The notes: generated by a model from the sequence alone, not told the origin. Positions 1-8,991 are shown, numbered from the stretch's first letter. The stretch: 64,000 bases of DNA from Bin87 sp965203985 (GCA_965203985.1 CBDBDS010000010.1:310001-374000), one strand, 5' to 3'. Made by a program: numbers and translations.

Positions 1-2
1 AC

Positions 3-1181
3 ATGGATTTGACCATTTCTGTGCTCAAGGCGGACGTCGGCTCCATCGGTGGCCACACCAAGCCGTCCGACCGCATGATGGATGCCGTGCGCGCAGCCAC
101 GGACCGAGCCATCCGCGACGGACTGCTTATCGATGCCTATGTCGGCCATACTGGCGATGATATCTGCATTACATCCACCCATACCCGGGGCGACAACGAC
201 GAGGCGGTCCACCAGTTTGCGTGGAATTCCTTCCTGGAAGCCACTGAGATCGCCCGGCAATACGGGCTGTACGGCGCCGGCCAGGACCTTCTCGTCGACG
301 CTCCCTCGGGCAATATCCGTGGCGCCGGGCCCGCCGTAGCGGAAATCACCTTCGACCACGACCCGATAAAGACCAACCCCATCCGCCCGGCTGAGTCTTT
401 CTTCGTTCTCGCCGCCGACAAGTGCGGCCCCGGCGCATACAACCTCCCGACGTTCCTCGGTTTCGCCGACCCGATGTACTGCGCCGGCCTGATGCTGCCC
501 CGCCTGGGCGAGGGTTTCACCTTCAACATCATCGACATGGACAACACCGACGGCGACAGCATCATCTCGCTGAACGCTCCCGAGGACTATTACCGCATCA
601 CGGTGCTGCTGCGGGACAACGAGCGGTTCGCCATTGAGAGCGTGACCTCCCGTTACTCCGGTCAGACGGCCGCCGCGATCTCGGCGACGCGGCTGCACAA
701 CATCGCGGGAAGCTACACCGGCAAGGACGACCCGGTGGCCGTGGTGCGCAACCAGGGCATCTTCCCTGCCCCCGAGGAGCTCATCTCGCCGTACACCAAG
801 GCCCATTACATCGGCGGGGACGCGCGCGGCTCCCACGTCATGCCCCTGATGCCGGTGCCCATCAACACCGCCGTGACGGGCATGTACTGCCTGCCGTTGG
901 TTTCGTGCGTGGGCTTCAGCATCAACGGCGAAGGCAAGTTCGCCGAGTCCTCCACGGACTTCTTCGACAACCCGGCGTGGGACTACACTCGCCAACTGGC
1001 CCAGGAAAAGGGTATCGCCATGCGGTCCCAGGGCTGGTCGGGCGCGGCCATGCTGCCTTACGGCGAGCTGGAATATTCCGGCTTCCGCCAGAGCATCGGA
1101 GACCTCGTGGCTAGGTTCGCCATTCGTACCAATGGACACCAGCCCGCTGCCCAGCCGGTAGCATCCGGCGACGACGACTAG
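3..1181 (+). CDS. Fructose-1,6-bisphosphate aldolase/phosphatase (archaeal-type, class V FBPase)
   Basis: A cytosolic gluconeogenic enzyme that condenses triose phosphates to fructose-1,6-bisphosphate and then removes the C1 phosphate. The N-terminus carries the family signature KADVGSIGGH (metal-binding Asp11 and His18), followed near residue 50 by the GHTGDD segment with the paired metal-binding aspartates. At 392 residues it has the usual length (about 370-400) and looks complete, starting at the ATG two bases into the window. Any upstream promoter lies outside. The family is typical of archaea and deeply branching or thermophilic bacteria, including Chloroflexota. A strong terminator follows immediately, so this is the last gene of its transcript. 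The family assignment is secure from the sequence; bifunctionality is known for the family and not testable here. Confidence 0.93.
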   Translation: MDLTISVLKADVGSIGGHTKPSDRMMDAVRAATDRAIRDGLLIDAYVGHTGDDICITSTHTRGDNDEAVHQFAWNSFLEATEIARQYGLYGAGQDLLVDAPSGNIRGAGPAVAEITFDHDPIKTNPIRPAESFFVLAADKCGPGAYNLPTFLGFADPMYCAGLMLPRLGEGFTFNIIDMDNTDGDSIISLNAPEDYYRITVLLRDNERFAIESVTSRYSGQTAAAISATRLHNIAGSYTGKDDPVAVVRNQGIFPAPEELISPYTKAHYIGGDARGSHVMPLMPVPINTAVTGMYCLPLVSCVGFSINGEGKFAESSTDFFDNPAWDYTRQLAQEKGIAMRSQGWSGAAMLPYGELEYSGFRQSIGDLVARFAIRTNGHQPAAQPVASGDDD

Positions 1182-1204
1182 CCTCGCCACATCGCAAACG
1201 TTCA

Positions 1205-1231
1205 GGGGCGGGTGAGAACCCGCCCCTTTTT
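1205..1231 (+). terminator. Rho-independent terminator after the FBP aldolase/phosphatase gene
   Basis: A perfect 9-bp stem (GGGGCGGGT / ACCCGCCCC) with a GAGA loop is followed by five T residues. It lies 24 bp after the stop codon and separates this gene from the convergent aminotransferase. Confidence 0.93.
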
Positions 1232-1268
1232 GCATTGCGTCGTCCGGCTATTCCGATCCCCGTTGCTA

Positions 1269-2456
1269 TCAGCCGGCGAATATCCCGTTACGCTCAAATA
1301 TCGCCGCCAACTCCGCGATGCCATCGGACACGGTTTGCGCCGTGGGATGACCGAAGCACAACCGTGCCATGTGCGCGCCGTTGCCCTCAGGAGAGAACAT
1401 TGTGCCGTTGTAGTACCCGACGCCTTCGTTGAACGATTGCTCCTGGAATCCGGCCAGGTCCGTGCCTTCCGGCATCGTCAGCCACAGGTAGAGCCCGCCC
1501 TCGGGCTTGGACCAGGTGGCGCGGTTGCCGAAGTGTTCGCCCAGGGCCGCCAGCATGGCATCGCGCTTGGCCCGCAGCGCCTGGTTTTCCTCGTCGATGT
1601 GGTCGTACATGTGGTTGCGCAGGTACTCTTCGATTGCAAGCGCCGCAAACTGGTTCACGCCGCCGGATTTGAAACTCAACGCCCGCTCACGCACGACTTC
1701 CGGCGCCACCAGGTACCCCATGCGCACCCCCGGCGCGATGATCTTGGACATGGACCCGACGTACAGGACGCCTCCGCTGTCCGCCATGCTGCTGATCGAC
1801 GTCACGTCCTCGCCTTCGAACCGCAGGTCCACGTAGCAGTCGTCCTCCAGGATCGGCACTCCGTGGCTCTGACAGACTTCGAGCATGCGTTGTCGGCGTC
1901 CAAGGGTCGCCGTCCAACCCAGCGGGTTCTGGAAGGTGGGGATCGTGTACAGGAACTTGACCCGACGGCCCGCAGCCTCCTGCGCCCGGATGGTCTCGTC
2001 CAACGCCTCCGGAATGATTCCGTCATCGTCGCATTTGACACCCACTACGTTCGCGCCCCACAGCCGCATTTGGCGCATGGTGCCCAGGTATACGTACTCC
2101 TCCGTCAGCAGCACGTCGCCCGGGTCCGTCATCGCCTGGATCAACATGTTGATCGCCTCGCCGGAGCCCGACGTCAGTACGATGTCGTCGGCCGTGACGT
2201 CCATCTGCCGGTCCCGTCGCAACTTGTCCGCGACCAGTTCGCGCAGGGGCGGGTAGCCGGCCGCCACCGGATAGTACGCCAGATCTCGTCCTTCCCGCTC
2301 CAACGCCGTGCCCAACGCGTCGACAAGACCCGTCAGCGGCAGCGTGTCGGGGTCCGGGTAGGCTACGGCGAAGTCATACCGGGCGTGCCGGTTGGCGCCG
2401 CGCGTAGTGATCGGGGCCCGTTCTGCGAAGAGCCCTTCGTAACTGAACTCGCTCAT
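1269..2456 (-). CDS. PLP-dependent aminotransferase, class I/II (2-aminoadipate / MocR-type fold)
   Basis: A fold-type I aminotransferase of 395 residues. The PLP-binding lysine is in the SMSKI segment of the C-terminal half, preceded by the conserved EDDCYVD and IPTFQNP segments of the LysN/2-aminoadipate aminotransferase branch. There is no N-terminal GntR domain, so it is an enzyme and not a MocR regulator. The ATG at 2456 was chosen because AAGGGAGGACAACC stands directly before it; an open frame reaching 2594 has no such site. It is the last gene of the leftward operon from the promoter near 6.88 kb, 73 bp after aspS. Substrate is not resolvable; 2-aminoadipate, aromatic or branched-chain amino acids are all possible. 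Confidence 0.85.
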   Translation of the reverse strand: MSEFSYEGLFAERAPITTRGANRHARYDFAVAYPDPDTLPLTGLVDALGTALEREGRDLAYYPVAAGYPPLRELVADKLRRDRQMDVTADDIVLTSGSGEAINMLIQAMTDPGDVLLTEEYVYLGTMRQMRLWGANVVGVKCDDDGIIPEALDETIRAQEAAGRRVKFLYTIPTFQNPLGWTATLGRRQRMLEVCQSHGVPILEDDCYVDLRFEGEDVTSISSMADSGGVLYVGSMSKIIAPGVRMGYLVAPEVVRERALSFKSGGVNQFAALAIEEYLRNHMYDHIDEENQALRAKRDAMLAALGEHFGNRATWSKPEGGLYLWLTMPEGTDLAGFQEQSFNEGVGYYNGTMFSPEGNGAHMARLCFGHPTAQTVSDGIAELAAIFERNGIFAG

Positions 2457-2529
2457 CGGTTGTCCTCCCTTGCGGACGGTAGAGATGTTTGACGCGGAAT
2501 GACACCCGGCGCCGTGGTTTTCGCGAGCG

Positions 2530-4320
2530 CTAATCCACGAGGCGGATTGCCAGGTCTCGCAACTGGCCGGCGTCAACTTCCGACGGGGCGCCAAACAGCA
2601 GGTCGGACCCGCTCTGGGTCTTGGGGAACGCGATCACCTCGCGCAACGAGTCCGCGCCCGCCAGTATCGCCACCAGCCGGTCGATGCCCGGCGCGATGCC
2701 GCCATGGGGAGGAGCGCCGTAGTCGAACGCCTCCAGTATGTGGCCGAACCGCTCGATAATTTGCTCGCTGGAGTAGCCCAGGATGCTGAACACCTTTTCC
2801 TGCAGGTCGCGGCGGTGTATGCGGATGCTGCCGCTGGCCAACTCGGATCCGTTGCATACCAAGTCATACGCCCGCGACGGGATGGACGCGAGATTCTCGC
2901 CGTCGAGCATGGATTCACATCCGGGCGCTGGCGCAGTAAACGGGTGGTGCGCCGAGTCCCAGCGACCCGCGTCATCATCCCACTCGAAAAGGGGAAAATC
3001 GGTCACAAAGGCGAACGACAACGTCGCCGGGTCGGCCAGTTTCATCTGTGTAGCCAGGTACGTCCGCATCGCCGCCAGCCACTGGTTGGCCAGACGGGCC
3101 GGTCCAGCCATCAGGACTATCAAGTCGCCACGCTGCGCCCCGGACCTGTCCGCCAGCCTCCGCACCCACTCGACGGGCATGCGCAGTCCTGGCGACAGCA
3201 GCGCCTCGTCGTCGGTCAGCGATTCCAGCGGACCATCTCCGCTCAGCCTCACGTGGCTCATGCCCGCGGCGCCGAACTCCTTTGCCGTTTCTTCCATGCG
3301 GCGCATGTCCGAGCCGGTGAGCCTACCCATCCCAGGCACGGCCATCGCCTTGATGATGCCGCCGCGGTCCAGGATGCCATGGAAGACGCGGAACTCGGTT
3401 TCTGCCGCCAGGTCGCTGACGTCTGCCATCTCCAGGCCGTAACGGAGATCGGGTTTATCGCTTCCAAACCGCGCCATGGCATCGGCATAGGACAGGCGTT
3501 GGAACGGAGTCTTGACCTTGAACTGCGGCGTCAGATCGTGGACCAAACCGGAGTACAGGCCTTCAATCAGGCCGAGGACATCCTCTTCCTCGACGAAGCT
3601 CATTTCCAGGTCGAGCTGGGTGAACTCCGGTTGCCGGTCGGCGCGCAGGTCTTCGTCACGGAAGCAGCGGGCAATCTGGAAATACCGCTCCACGCCGCTG
3701 ACCATCAACAACTGCTTCAACTGCTGCGGGGACTGGGGCAGTGCGTAGAAATTGCCCGGATGGGTCCTGCTGGGAACCAGGTAGTCGCGTGCTCCTTCCG
3801 GCGTGCTTTTGATCAGGATCGGCGTTTCGATCTCCAGAAAACCGTGGCCGTCCAGGTAGTCCCGGATGTACTTCACTGCCTGGTGACGTAGCCTCAGGTT
3901 GTCCTGCATCTTTGGCCGTCGGAGGTCAAGATAACGGTAGCGCAGGCGCAGGCTTTCGTCCGCGTCAACGTCGTCCGTGATGTAGAAAGGTGGCGTGAGC
4001 GACTGGTTCAAAACCGTCAGCCCTTCCACCATCACCTCCACGTCACCGGTGGGCAACGACGGGTTCTCCGAGCCCTCCGGTCGGAGCCGGACGGCGCCGG
4101 TGACTTCAATGCACCATTCGGAGCGCAGGCGTTCGGCGGTCTCGTAATCTGCCGCCGGCAGATGCTCCGGGTTCAGAACCACTTGCACATATCCCGAGCG
4201 GTCCCGAAGGTCGATGAATATTATCCCGCCGTGGTCACGGCGCCGGCTTACCCAGCCGTATAGCGTCGTGACGGTGCCATCGTGGGCGGCGCGCAATTCG
4301 CCGCAGTCTTGGGTTTTCAG
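2530..4320 (-). CDS. aspS: Aspartyl-tRNA synthetase
   Basis: Charges tRNA-Asp (and possibly tRNA-Asn) with aspartate. In order: N-terminal OB-fold anticodon-binding domain (about 1-110), class II catalytic core with motif 2 (FRDEDLRADRQPEF), the bacterial GAD insertion around 300-410, and motif 3 (GIAPGIDRL) near the C-terminus. The open frame runs upstream to an ATG at 4482, but the first 54 residues are low-complexity Arg-rich and overlap the upstream gene. The homologous part begins LKTQDCGELR, and the CTG for that Leu (4318-4320) has AGGAG seven bases upstream. A CTG start gives 596 residues, the normal bacterial length. It is preceded by the DUF255 gene with a 41-bp gap. The identity is certain; the start codon is inferred. 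Confidence 0.95.
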   Translation of the reverse strand: MKTQDCGELRAAHDGTVTTLYGWVSRRRDHGGIIFIDLRDRSGYVQVVLNPEHLPAADYETAERLRSEWCIEVTGAVRLRPEGSENPSLPTGDVEVMVEGLTVLNQSLTPPFYITDDVDADESLRLRYRYLDLRRPKMQDNLRLRHQAVKYIRDYLDGHGFLEIETPILIKSTPEGARDYLVPSRTHPGNFYALPQSPQQLKQLLMVSGVERYFQIARCFRDEDLRADRQPEFTQLDLEMSFVEEEDVLGLIEGLYSGLVHDLTPQFKVKTPFQRLSYADAMARFGSDKPDLRYGLEMADVSDLAAETEFRVFHGILDRGGIIKAMAVPGMGRLTGSDMRRMEETAKEFGAAGMSHVRLSGDGPLESLTDDEALLSPGLRMPVEWVRRLADRSGAQRGDLIVLMAGPARLANQWLAAMRTYLATQMKLADPATLSFAFVTDFPLFEWDDDAGRWDSAHHPFTAPAPGCESMLDGENLASIPSRAYDLVCNGSELASGSIRIHRRDLQEKVFSILGYSSEQIIERFGHILEAFDYGAPPHGGIAPGIDRLVAILAGADSLREVIAFPKTQSGSDLLFGAPSEVDAGQLRDLAIRLVD

Positions 4321-4361
4321 GGCGTCAACTCCTGGGAGGATTGGTGAGGTTGTCCGCCGGG

Positions 4362-6137
4362 TCAGCCCAGCAGGTCGAACACGTTTTGGAACGGGCTTTC
4401 CGCGACCATGCCGCCTTCGGCCACCGCCGTCGCGAGTTCTGCGGGATCTGTCACTGGCGGGTAGCAGATTGTGTCCAGGCAAACGTGGGCCTGGGCCGGC
4501 GTTTCTTCCATCATGGCAGGAGCCAGCTTGATGAGCAGGTGCGGATCGTTGAGCTGCATCGCGGCGGCCAACATGGCGTCGGCGCTCGTCGTCCCCGGCG
4601 AACCTTCCACCGTGACCTCGACCACCGAATGAAGGTATTGGTCAACCGCGACCGCGTAATCCGCGGCCAGTTCGCCGTAGTCGCGGTTAGCGTCGACGTA
4701 CGCGCTCAGGGTATGACGGGCGGTCTGACGGTAGCGATCGTCCAGGGTCGCGTGATGCAGTCGCATCATTCCGACCGCGGCGCGCGTGTTTTCGGCCAGC
4801 GGCTTCTCTCGGGCGTGCAGGTAACCAAGCCGTTCCTGTCCCGATTCCACGTCCCAGAACCCGCCATGGCCGCCGTCCAGGTATCTGTCCAGCAGGACTT
4901 GCCCGGCCCGTTGTGCTGCCCCGAGGTAACGCTCGGAACCGCCGGGCACGGCATCGTAACCGTCCAATGCAGCCACCAGGAAATCGGCCCAGTCGATCAG
5001 CAGGTCGCCTTCATCCTGAGGCAGAGCGCCGGTAGCACTGAAGGCGTGTGGCATGCTACGGTTTTCGGATGCGTCGACCAACCCGTCCAGCAGGTCGGTG
5101 GCCGTACCGGACAACTCCGGCCGTCCCAGTGTCCAGGTGGCGCGCAGAAGCAGTGAGACTGCCTGAGCAGTAATCGAGGTGTAGCTGAACGGGTCAACCG
5201 GCGGCGCTTCCGACTGGGCTCGCCCCTGCGGTGATCCCGCGTAATATTCGGAGTGCGCGCCCTGGCTTCCTCGCACACCATTCGCCGACGGATCGTACAG
5301 CGCGGCACAGATGTAGTCGACGGTTTCACCGGCGACCCGGAGGTAGTCCTCTCGCCCCAGAATGATGCCCGCGTCCATCAGAACGCCGGCCAGGGCGACA
5401 TTGTCCTCGGCCATCTTTTCGTACTGAGCCTGCGTCCAGTCGCTGCCGGTGGTGAAGCGGAAAAACCCGCCGTCGATCCGGTCGCGCAGGTCGCCGCCAA
5501 CGATGGCGTCCAGGCTTTTCTCCAGCATGACGCGGTAGAACGGTTCTCCCGTGGTGCGGTATTGGTGCAGCAGAAGGCGCAGCATGGGAGTCGACGGGAA
5601 CTTGGGTTCCAGCCCGAACCCTCCGTGGATGGCGTCGTAGGTTCCGGCAACGCGGCGGGAGATGGTATCGACTACGCCGTCGTCAGGATCCCGCCCGGCG
5701 AATACGCGACCCGCGTGCTCGCGGCGTTGGCGCAAGATGTCGTTGCCCTGCTCGTAGAGTTCGGGTTTGCGTTCCGAATAGGCCCGGCGGACTTCGTCCA
5801 ACATCGCCAGAAGTTGGTCCGGCGGCAGGTAGGTCGCCCCCGCCATGAAGCCGCCGTGTGGGGTCAGGAACGAGGTAGTCGGCCAGCCGCCCACGTTGTA
5901 ACGCGCGTTGATGTCCGGACGGTGGTCGGTGTCAACGCGCACCGGGGTGAAATGGGCGTTGACGAATTGGATGACGTCTTGGTCCGAGTAGGCGCCGGAA
6001 TCCATCTCGTGGCACCAGTAGCACCACACCGCGTTGATCGACAGCAGGATCGGCCGGTCGTTATCCTGGGCGAATTCGAAGGCTTCGCGGCCCCACGGTC
6101 GCCACGAGACCGCATCAATCGTTACTGATGATGACAC
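4362..6137 (-). CDS. Thioredoxin-fold DUF255 protein (YyaL/SPATA20 family)
   Basis: The N-terminal 120 residues form a thioredoxin-like DUF255 domain with the redox motif CYWC (Cys39, Cys42) followed by HEMD. The remaining 470 residues form the (alpha/alpha)6-barrel seen in N-acylglucosamine epimerase-like proteins. Family members usually have about 650-700 residues, so this 591-residue version is on the short side but has both domains. The biochemical role of the family is not established. The GTG start at 6137 overlaps the upstream protease stop by 23 bp, implying translational coupling. No signal peptide is present, so it is cytosolic. Confidence 0.88.
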   Translation of the reverse strand: MSSSVTIDAVSWRPWGREAFEFAQDNDRPILLSINAVWCYWCHEMDSGAYSDQDVIQFVNAHFTPVRVDTDHRPDINARYNVGGWPTTSFLTPHGGFMAGATYLPPDQLLAMLDEVRRAYSERKPELYEQGNDILRQRREHAGRVFAGRDPDDGVVDTISRRVAGTYDAIHGGFGLEPKFPSTPMLRLLLHQYRTTGEPFYRVMLEKSLDAIVGGDLRDRIDGGFFRFTTGSDWTQAQYEKMAEDNVALAGVLMDAGIILGREDYLRVAGETVDYICAALYDPSANGVRGSQGAHSEYYAGSPQGRAQSEAPPVDPFSYTSITAQAVSLLLRATWTLGRPELSGTATDLLDGLVDASENRSMPHAFSATGALPQDEGDLLIDWADFLVAALDGYDAVPGGSERYLGAAQRAGQVLLDRYLDGGHGGFWDVESGQERLGYLHAREKPLAENTRAAVGMMRLHHATLDDRYRQTARHTLSAYVDANRDYGELAADYAVAVDQYLHSVVEVTVEGSPGTTSADAMLAAAMQLNDPHLLIKLAPAMMEETPAQAHVCLDTICYPPVTDPAELATAVAEGGMVAESPFQNVFDLLG

Positions 6138-6555
6138 TGCCTGTACGTCCCTCGTATTCCATGTTGAAATGCCTCAGGAAAGTGCGACCCATTAGCGCGT
6201 AATACGGCTGGCCGCTGGCGGCCAAATTTGCGCTGTCGAATGGTCCGACGATGGTGAAATCCAGTTCCGGAATGTAGATCTGCGCCAAATAAACGGTCGT
6301 TTCAAATAGGCCGGCGGCCCCAGCGATTAGACGGCGATCCAGAACCGGCAGGTTCAAGGAGTGAGCTAGTTCCGCGTCCAGCGCGGTTTCCTGAGCCCCG
6401 GTATCCACCAATGCTGGCAACAGTTCCGGCGGCAATTGGGCCCGCCGTCCCGGGCTTGGCTGATAGTCAGGATCGTAACCAATCCGTACGTCAATGGTCG
6501 GACCGTACTGGATCAAGTCGGAAGGGTTGTTGTACCCGGAATCAGTCCTTGCCAT
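6115..6555 (-). CDS. Retropepsin-like aspartic protease (clan AA)
   Basis: A single-domain 146-residue protein. It has the catalytic motif DTGA (in ALVDTGAQET, near residue 51) and a C-terminal hydrophobic-Gly segment (ALMGRTFLRHF) matching the second conserved region of clan AA proteases. One Asp per chain means it must act as a homodimer. There is no signal peptide or membrane segment. It overlaps the upstream small gene by 14 bp and the downstream DUF255 gene by 23 bp, so the three appear co-translated. Substrates of these bacterial single-domain proteases are unknown; the neighbouring small acidic protein is a plausible partner, but only by position. Confidence 0.78.
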   Translation of the reverse strand: MARTDSGYNNPSDLIQYGPTIDVRIGYDPDYQPSPGRRAQLPPELLPALVDTGAQETALDAELAHSLNLPVLDRRLIAGAAGLFETTVYLAQIYIPELDFTIVGPFDSANLAASGQPYYALMGRTFLRHFNMEYEGRTGSVIISND

Positions 6556-6808
6556 GATGCCGCCGACGCTCTATCGCAGCGGCTAAGCCCTGCCTCTTTT
6601 TTTCCAAATTCCCCTCACCAACCAGCCTGATGAGATACGGGTCGGGATGGAATCGTGTCCATGATTCCCGGCGGACCTCCAGGCCATCATCGTAAATCCC
6701 TACCAGTTCGCCATCGTAGAAAACCGCCCAATGGAGGAAGTACTCGTCTTCCAGGTAGTCCTTCATCTTTTCGTAAGCGGCAACATTCTCATCCCAAGTA
6801 GCGGGCAT
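6542..6808 (-). CDS. Small acidic protein, DUF5678-like
   Basis: An 88-residue protein rich in Asp/Glu and aromatics. It has a KMKDYLEDEYFLHWAVFYDG segment followed by GELVGIYDD, which resembles the short DUF5678 domain (a compact beta-hairpin unit of unknown function often encoded next to retropepsin-like proteases). The start at 6808 was preferred over 6859 because AGGAGGCGCGAG lies directly upstream. It is the first gene of the leftward operon and overlaps the protease start by 14 bp. The family assignment is from memory of the pattern and moderately sure; function is unknown. Confidence 0.65.
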   Translation of the reverse strand: MPATWDENVAAYEKMKDYLEDEYFLHWAVFYDGELVGIYDDGLEVRRESWTRFHPDPYLIRLVGEGNLEKKRQGLAAAIERRRHHGKD

Positions 6809-6863
6809 CTCGCGCCTCCTAGCCCGGATGTGCGCCGGTGTGCGGCCCAACTGGCGCATTCAA

Positions 6864-6893
6864 ATTATAGGGTACACCCCCTAAGCCGGGCAA
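6864..6893 (-). promoter_or_regulatory. Sigma70-type promoter for the DUF5678-protease-DUF255-aspS-aminotransferase operon
   Basis: On the minus strand, TTGCCC (6893-6888), an 18-bp spacer and a perfect TATAAT (6869-6864) stand about 55 bp before the first gene. It is the only good promoter seen before aspS, so the five genes probably form one transcript. Confidence 0.7.
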
Positions 6894-6936
6894 TGAAACC
6901 GTTGTCACGGGGGATTGGAGTAATTCGCTAACCGGA

Positions 6937-7998
6937 TCAGCGCGCCCGCGGGTTGAATGCGTCGTTCACGGCGTCGCCCAGGATGCTGAAGCACAGGAAC
7001 AGCAGCGTGACCGTCCCGATGGGAAACATTATCAGATGCGGTTCGTTGCGCAGGACTTGAATGCTGCCGTTCTCGAACATCATCCGTCCCAGGCTCGGCA
7101 CTGGCGGTTGCACGCCGATCCCGATCCAGCTGAGCACCAATTCGGCGCCGGCGACCGATCCCAAACCCGCCGAAATCGACACGATGAGTGGGCTCAGGAT
7201 ATTCGGCAACATGTGCACTCTAAGGATTCGTGCAGTCGATGATCCCGCTACCAGCGCTGCCTCGGTGTAAACGCTTTCACGGGCTTGCAGCACCTGTCCC
7301 CGCACCAGCCTCGCCATGCCGAACCATCCGAAAATCGACAAGCCCAACGATATGATCGCGTAGTCCACAATGCCAAGGCGCAATAGCCAATCGATACCCG
7401 TCGCATCCTCAAACGCCTGCACCGCACCCACAAACCGCGGCCTCAGTGATGCGACGAAAATAAGGATCAGCATGATGTCCGGAATCGACGAGGTCACCTC
7501 GCCGGTGCGCATTATTACCCCATCCACCCAACGGCCCATGTATCCGCTCAGCAGTCCCAGCACCACACCTATGATCAACGTGCCGCCCAAAAGCGACAAC
7601 ACGGTGATAATCACCGTCGTTCGCAATCCGTAGATCACCCGTGTCAGCATGTCCCGGCCCAGCCTGTCCGAGCCGAAAGGGTGTGCCAGGCTGGGCTTGG
7701 CCCGGCTCTGCGACAGATCCTGCGCAGTGTAGTCGTAAGGTGTGATCAGCGGCGACAACAGCGCGCCGCCGTACATCAGCACGATCAGCGAAAGGCATAC
7801 TACTGCCACCTTTTTTCGCATCAGGCGCCGTATCGACAGGCTGAGGTAGCTTTGCCCCGTAGATGGTCCCTCGTCCAGCGCCTCCCGCTCGCTAGGGCCC
7901 AACTCGTTCCCCGACCAATCCACGCCTTGAATCTGGTCGTCGGTGTGCTGCCGGTGCCCGTGCTCGTGGGCGGGCGGGCCCGATCGATCAGGTAACAT
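6937..7998 (-). CDS. ABC transporter permease, peptide/nickel family (DppC/OppC-like)
   Basis: Inner-membrane permease subunit of a dipeptide/oligopeptide-type importer. A hydrophilic N-terminal region of about 80 residues precedes the first membrane helix. The periplasmic segment HPFGSDRLGRDMLTRV is the DppC-class signature, followed by five more helices containing the EAA loop (EAALVAGSSTARILRVHMLPN). The ATG at 7998 has GGGAGGCGGAA upstream and overlaps the end of the preceding permease gene by 11 bp. The 353-residue length is a little above the usual 290-310 because of the N-terminal extension. No ATPase gene lies next to it; one is found at 18.9 kb. Confidence 0.9.
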   Translation of the reverse strand: MLPDRSGPPAHEHGHRQHTDDQIQGVDWSGNELGPSEREALDEGPSTGQSYLSLSIRRLMRKKVAVVCLSLIVLMYGGALLSPLITPYDYTAQDLSQSRAKPSLAHPFGSDRLGRDMLTRVIYGLRTTVIITVLSLLGGTLIIGVVLGLLSGYMGRWVDGVIMRTGEVTSSIPDIMLILIFVASLRPRFVGAVQAFEDATGIDWLLRLGIVDYAIISLGLSIFGWFGMARLVRGQVLQARESVYTEAALVAGSSTARILRVHMLPNILSPLIVSISAGLGSVAGAELVLSWIGIGVQPPVPSLGRMMFENGSIQVLRNEPHLIMFPIGTVTLLFLCFSILGDAVNDAFNPRAR

Positions 7999-8935
7999 TT
8001 CCGCCTCCCACCCTGATGCGCGGGTCCAGCAGCGAATATGTAACGTCAATTATCAGGTTGGCGAGCACGAAGATGGCGGTGGTGATGGTCGCAATCGCCA
8101 GCAGCACCGGGTAGTCACGCTGGAAAAAGGACTCGATGGCGAATAGCCCCACACCGGGGATCCCGAAGTAAATCTCAACGATGAAAGTCCCGCCGGCCAA
8201 CCCGGCAAGAGTAAATCCGAAAATTGTCCATAATGGCAGCATCGCGTTGCGCAATATGTGCCGCCATTGGACCGTTGATTCCGACAAGCCCTTGGCCCTG
8301 GCTGTCCTAATGTAATCCTGCGCCATAACATCCAATACGCTGGCTCTAACGAAGCGCACCACTATGGCGATCCCCGGTACTCCCATCACCAGCGCCGGCA
8401 TCACTATGTTCGGCGAAAAGAATCCCTCCCATCCGCTCGCTGGCAGGAGGTCTAATTTCAGCGCGAACAGGAGCAGCAGCACCGGAGCGGTAATGAACAC
8501 CGGCAGCGACTGAAACACCAGGGCAATGGTCACCGCCACCACGTCCAGGCCGGTTCCCTGCTTCAGTCCAGCGAACAGGCCCACCGGTATCCCGACCCCC
8601 AGCGTAATGATGACCACCGCCGCGTTCAGTTGCAGCGAGACCAGCATTCGTTTTGAGAGAAGTTCCGAAACGGGCCTGCCCCGATAGCGAAAACTGTCGC
8701 CGAAGTCCAGCCGGGTGACAACTCCTTCAACATATCGCACGTACTGCACCACCAGCGGATCGTCGAGCCCCAACTGCGCGCGCAGACGCTCGCGTACCTC
8801 GTCATTCTGGTGTTGACCCAGCCAGACCTGGACCGGGTCACCAGGACCGACCCGGAGCAGGGCGAAAGTCACGAACGTGACGATGAGCAACAGGAATGGC
8901 AGCCATATCAGCCGTCGCGCCGCGTATGTTCCCAT
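7988..8935 (-). CDS. ABC transporter permease, peptide/nickel family (DppB/OppB-like)
   Basis: The partner permease, 315 residues. It has an N-terminal helix, the conserved periplasmic region with PGDPVQVWLG and LGLDDPLVVQYVRY, and five further helices. The EAA loop is near residue 205 (RTARAKGLSESTVQWRHILR). Family length is 300-340, so it is complete. It starts 78 bp after the binding-protein gene, across a hairpin, and overlaps the DppC-type gene by 11 bp, the usual arrangement for a stoichiometric membrane pair. Confidence 0.92.
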   Translation of the reverse strand: MGTYAARRLIWLPFLLLIVTFVTFALLRVGPGDPVQVWLGQHQNDEVRERLRAQLGLDDPLVVQYVRYVEGVVTRLDFGDSFRYRGRPVSELLSKRMLVSLQLNAAVVIITLGVGIPVGLFAGLKQGTGLDVVAVTIALVFQSLPVFITAPVLLLLFALKLDLLPASGWEGFFSPNIVMPALVMGVPGIAIVVRFVRASVLDVMAQDYIRTARAKGLSESTVQWRHILRNAMLPLWTIFGFTLAGLAGGTFIVEIYFGIPGVGLFAIESFFQRDYPVLLAIATITTAIFVLANLIIDVTYSLLDPRIRVGGGNVT

Positions 8936-8969
8936 TTGTGGCCGCCTGTCCCGTATGCCGATAGTTGCA

Positions 8970-8991
8970 GGGGCGAATCACGGTTTGCCCC
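8970..8991. repeat. Intercistronic hairpin between the binding-protein and permease genes
   Basis: GGGGCGAA and TTTGCCCC form an 8-bp stem (one G-T pair) around a 6-base loop in the 78-bp gap. Hairpins at this point of ABC import operons commonly stabilise the upstream binding-protein message or partly terminate transcription. The sequence also resembles dispersed GGGGCGAA-type repeats. There is no T-run on the operon strand, so full termination is unlikely. Confidence 0.5.

Noticed and set aside
1212..2492. 426-codon plus-strand frame opposite the aminotransferase
   Set aside because: It is the complement of a well-conserved gene in high-GC DNA, has no recognisable family, and its composition (many His/Arg/Val) is that of a shadow frame.
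4321..4482. N-terminal extension of aspS from ATG 4482
   Set aside because: Low-complexity Arg/Gly/Pro sequence overlapping the DUF255 coding region; AspRS homology begins at the CTG at 4320.
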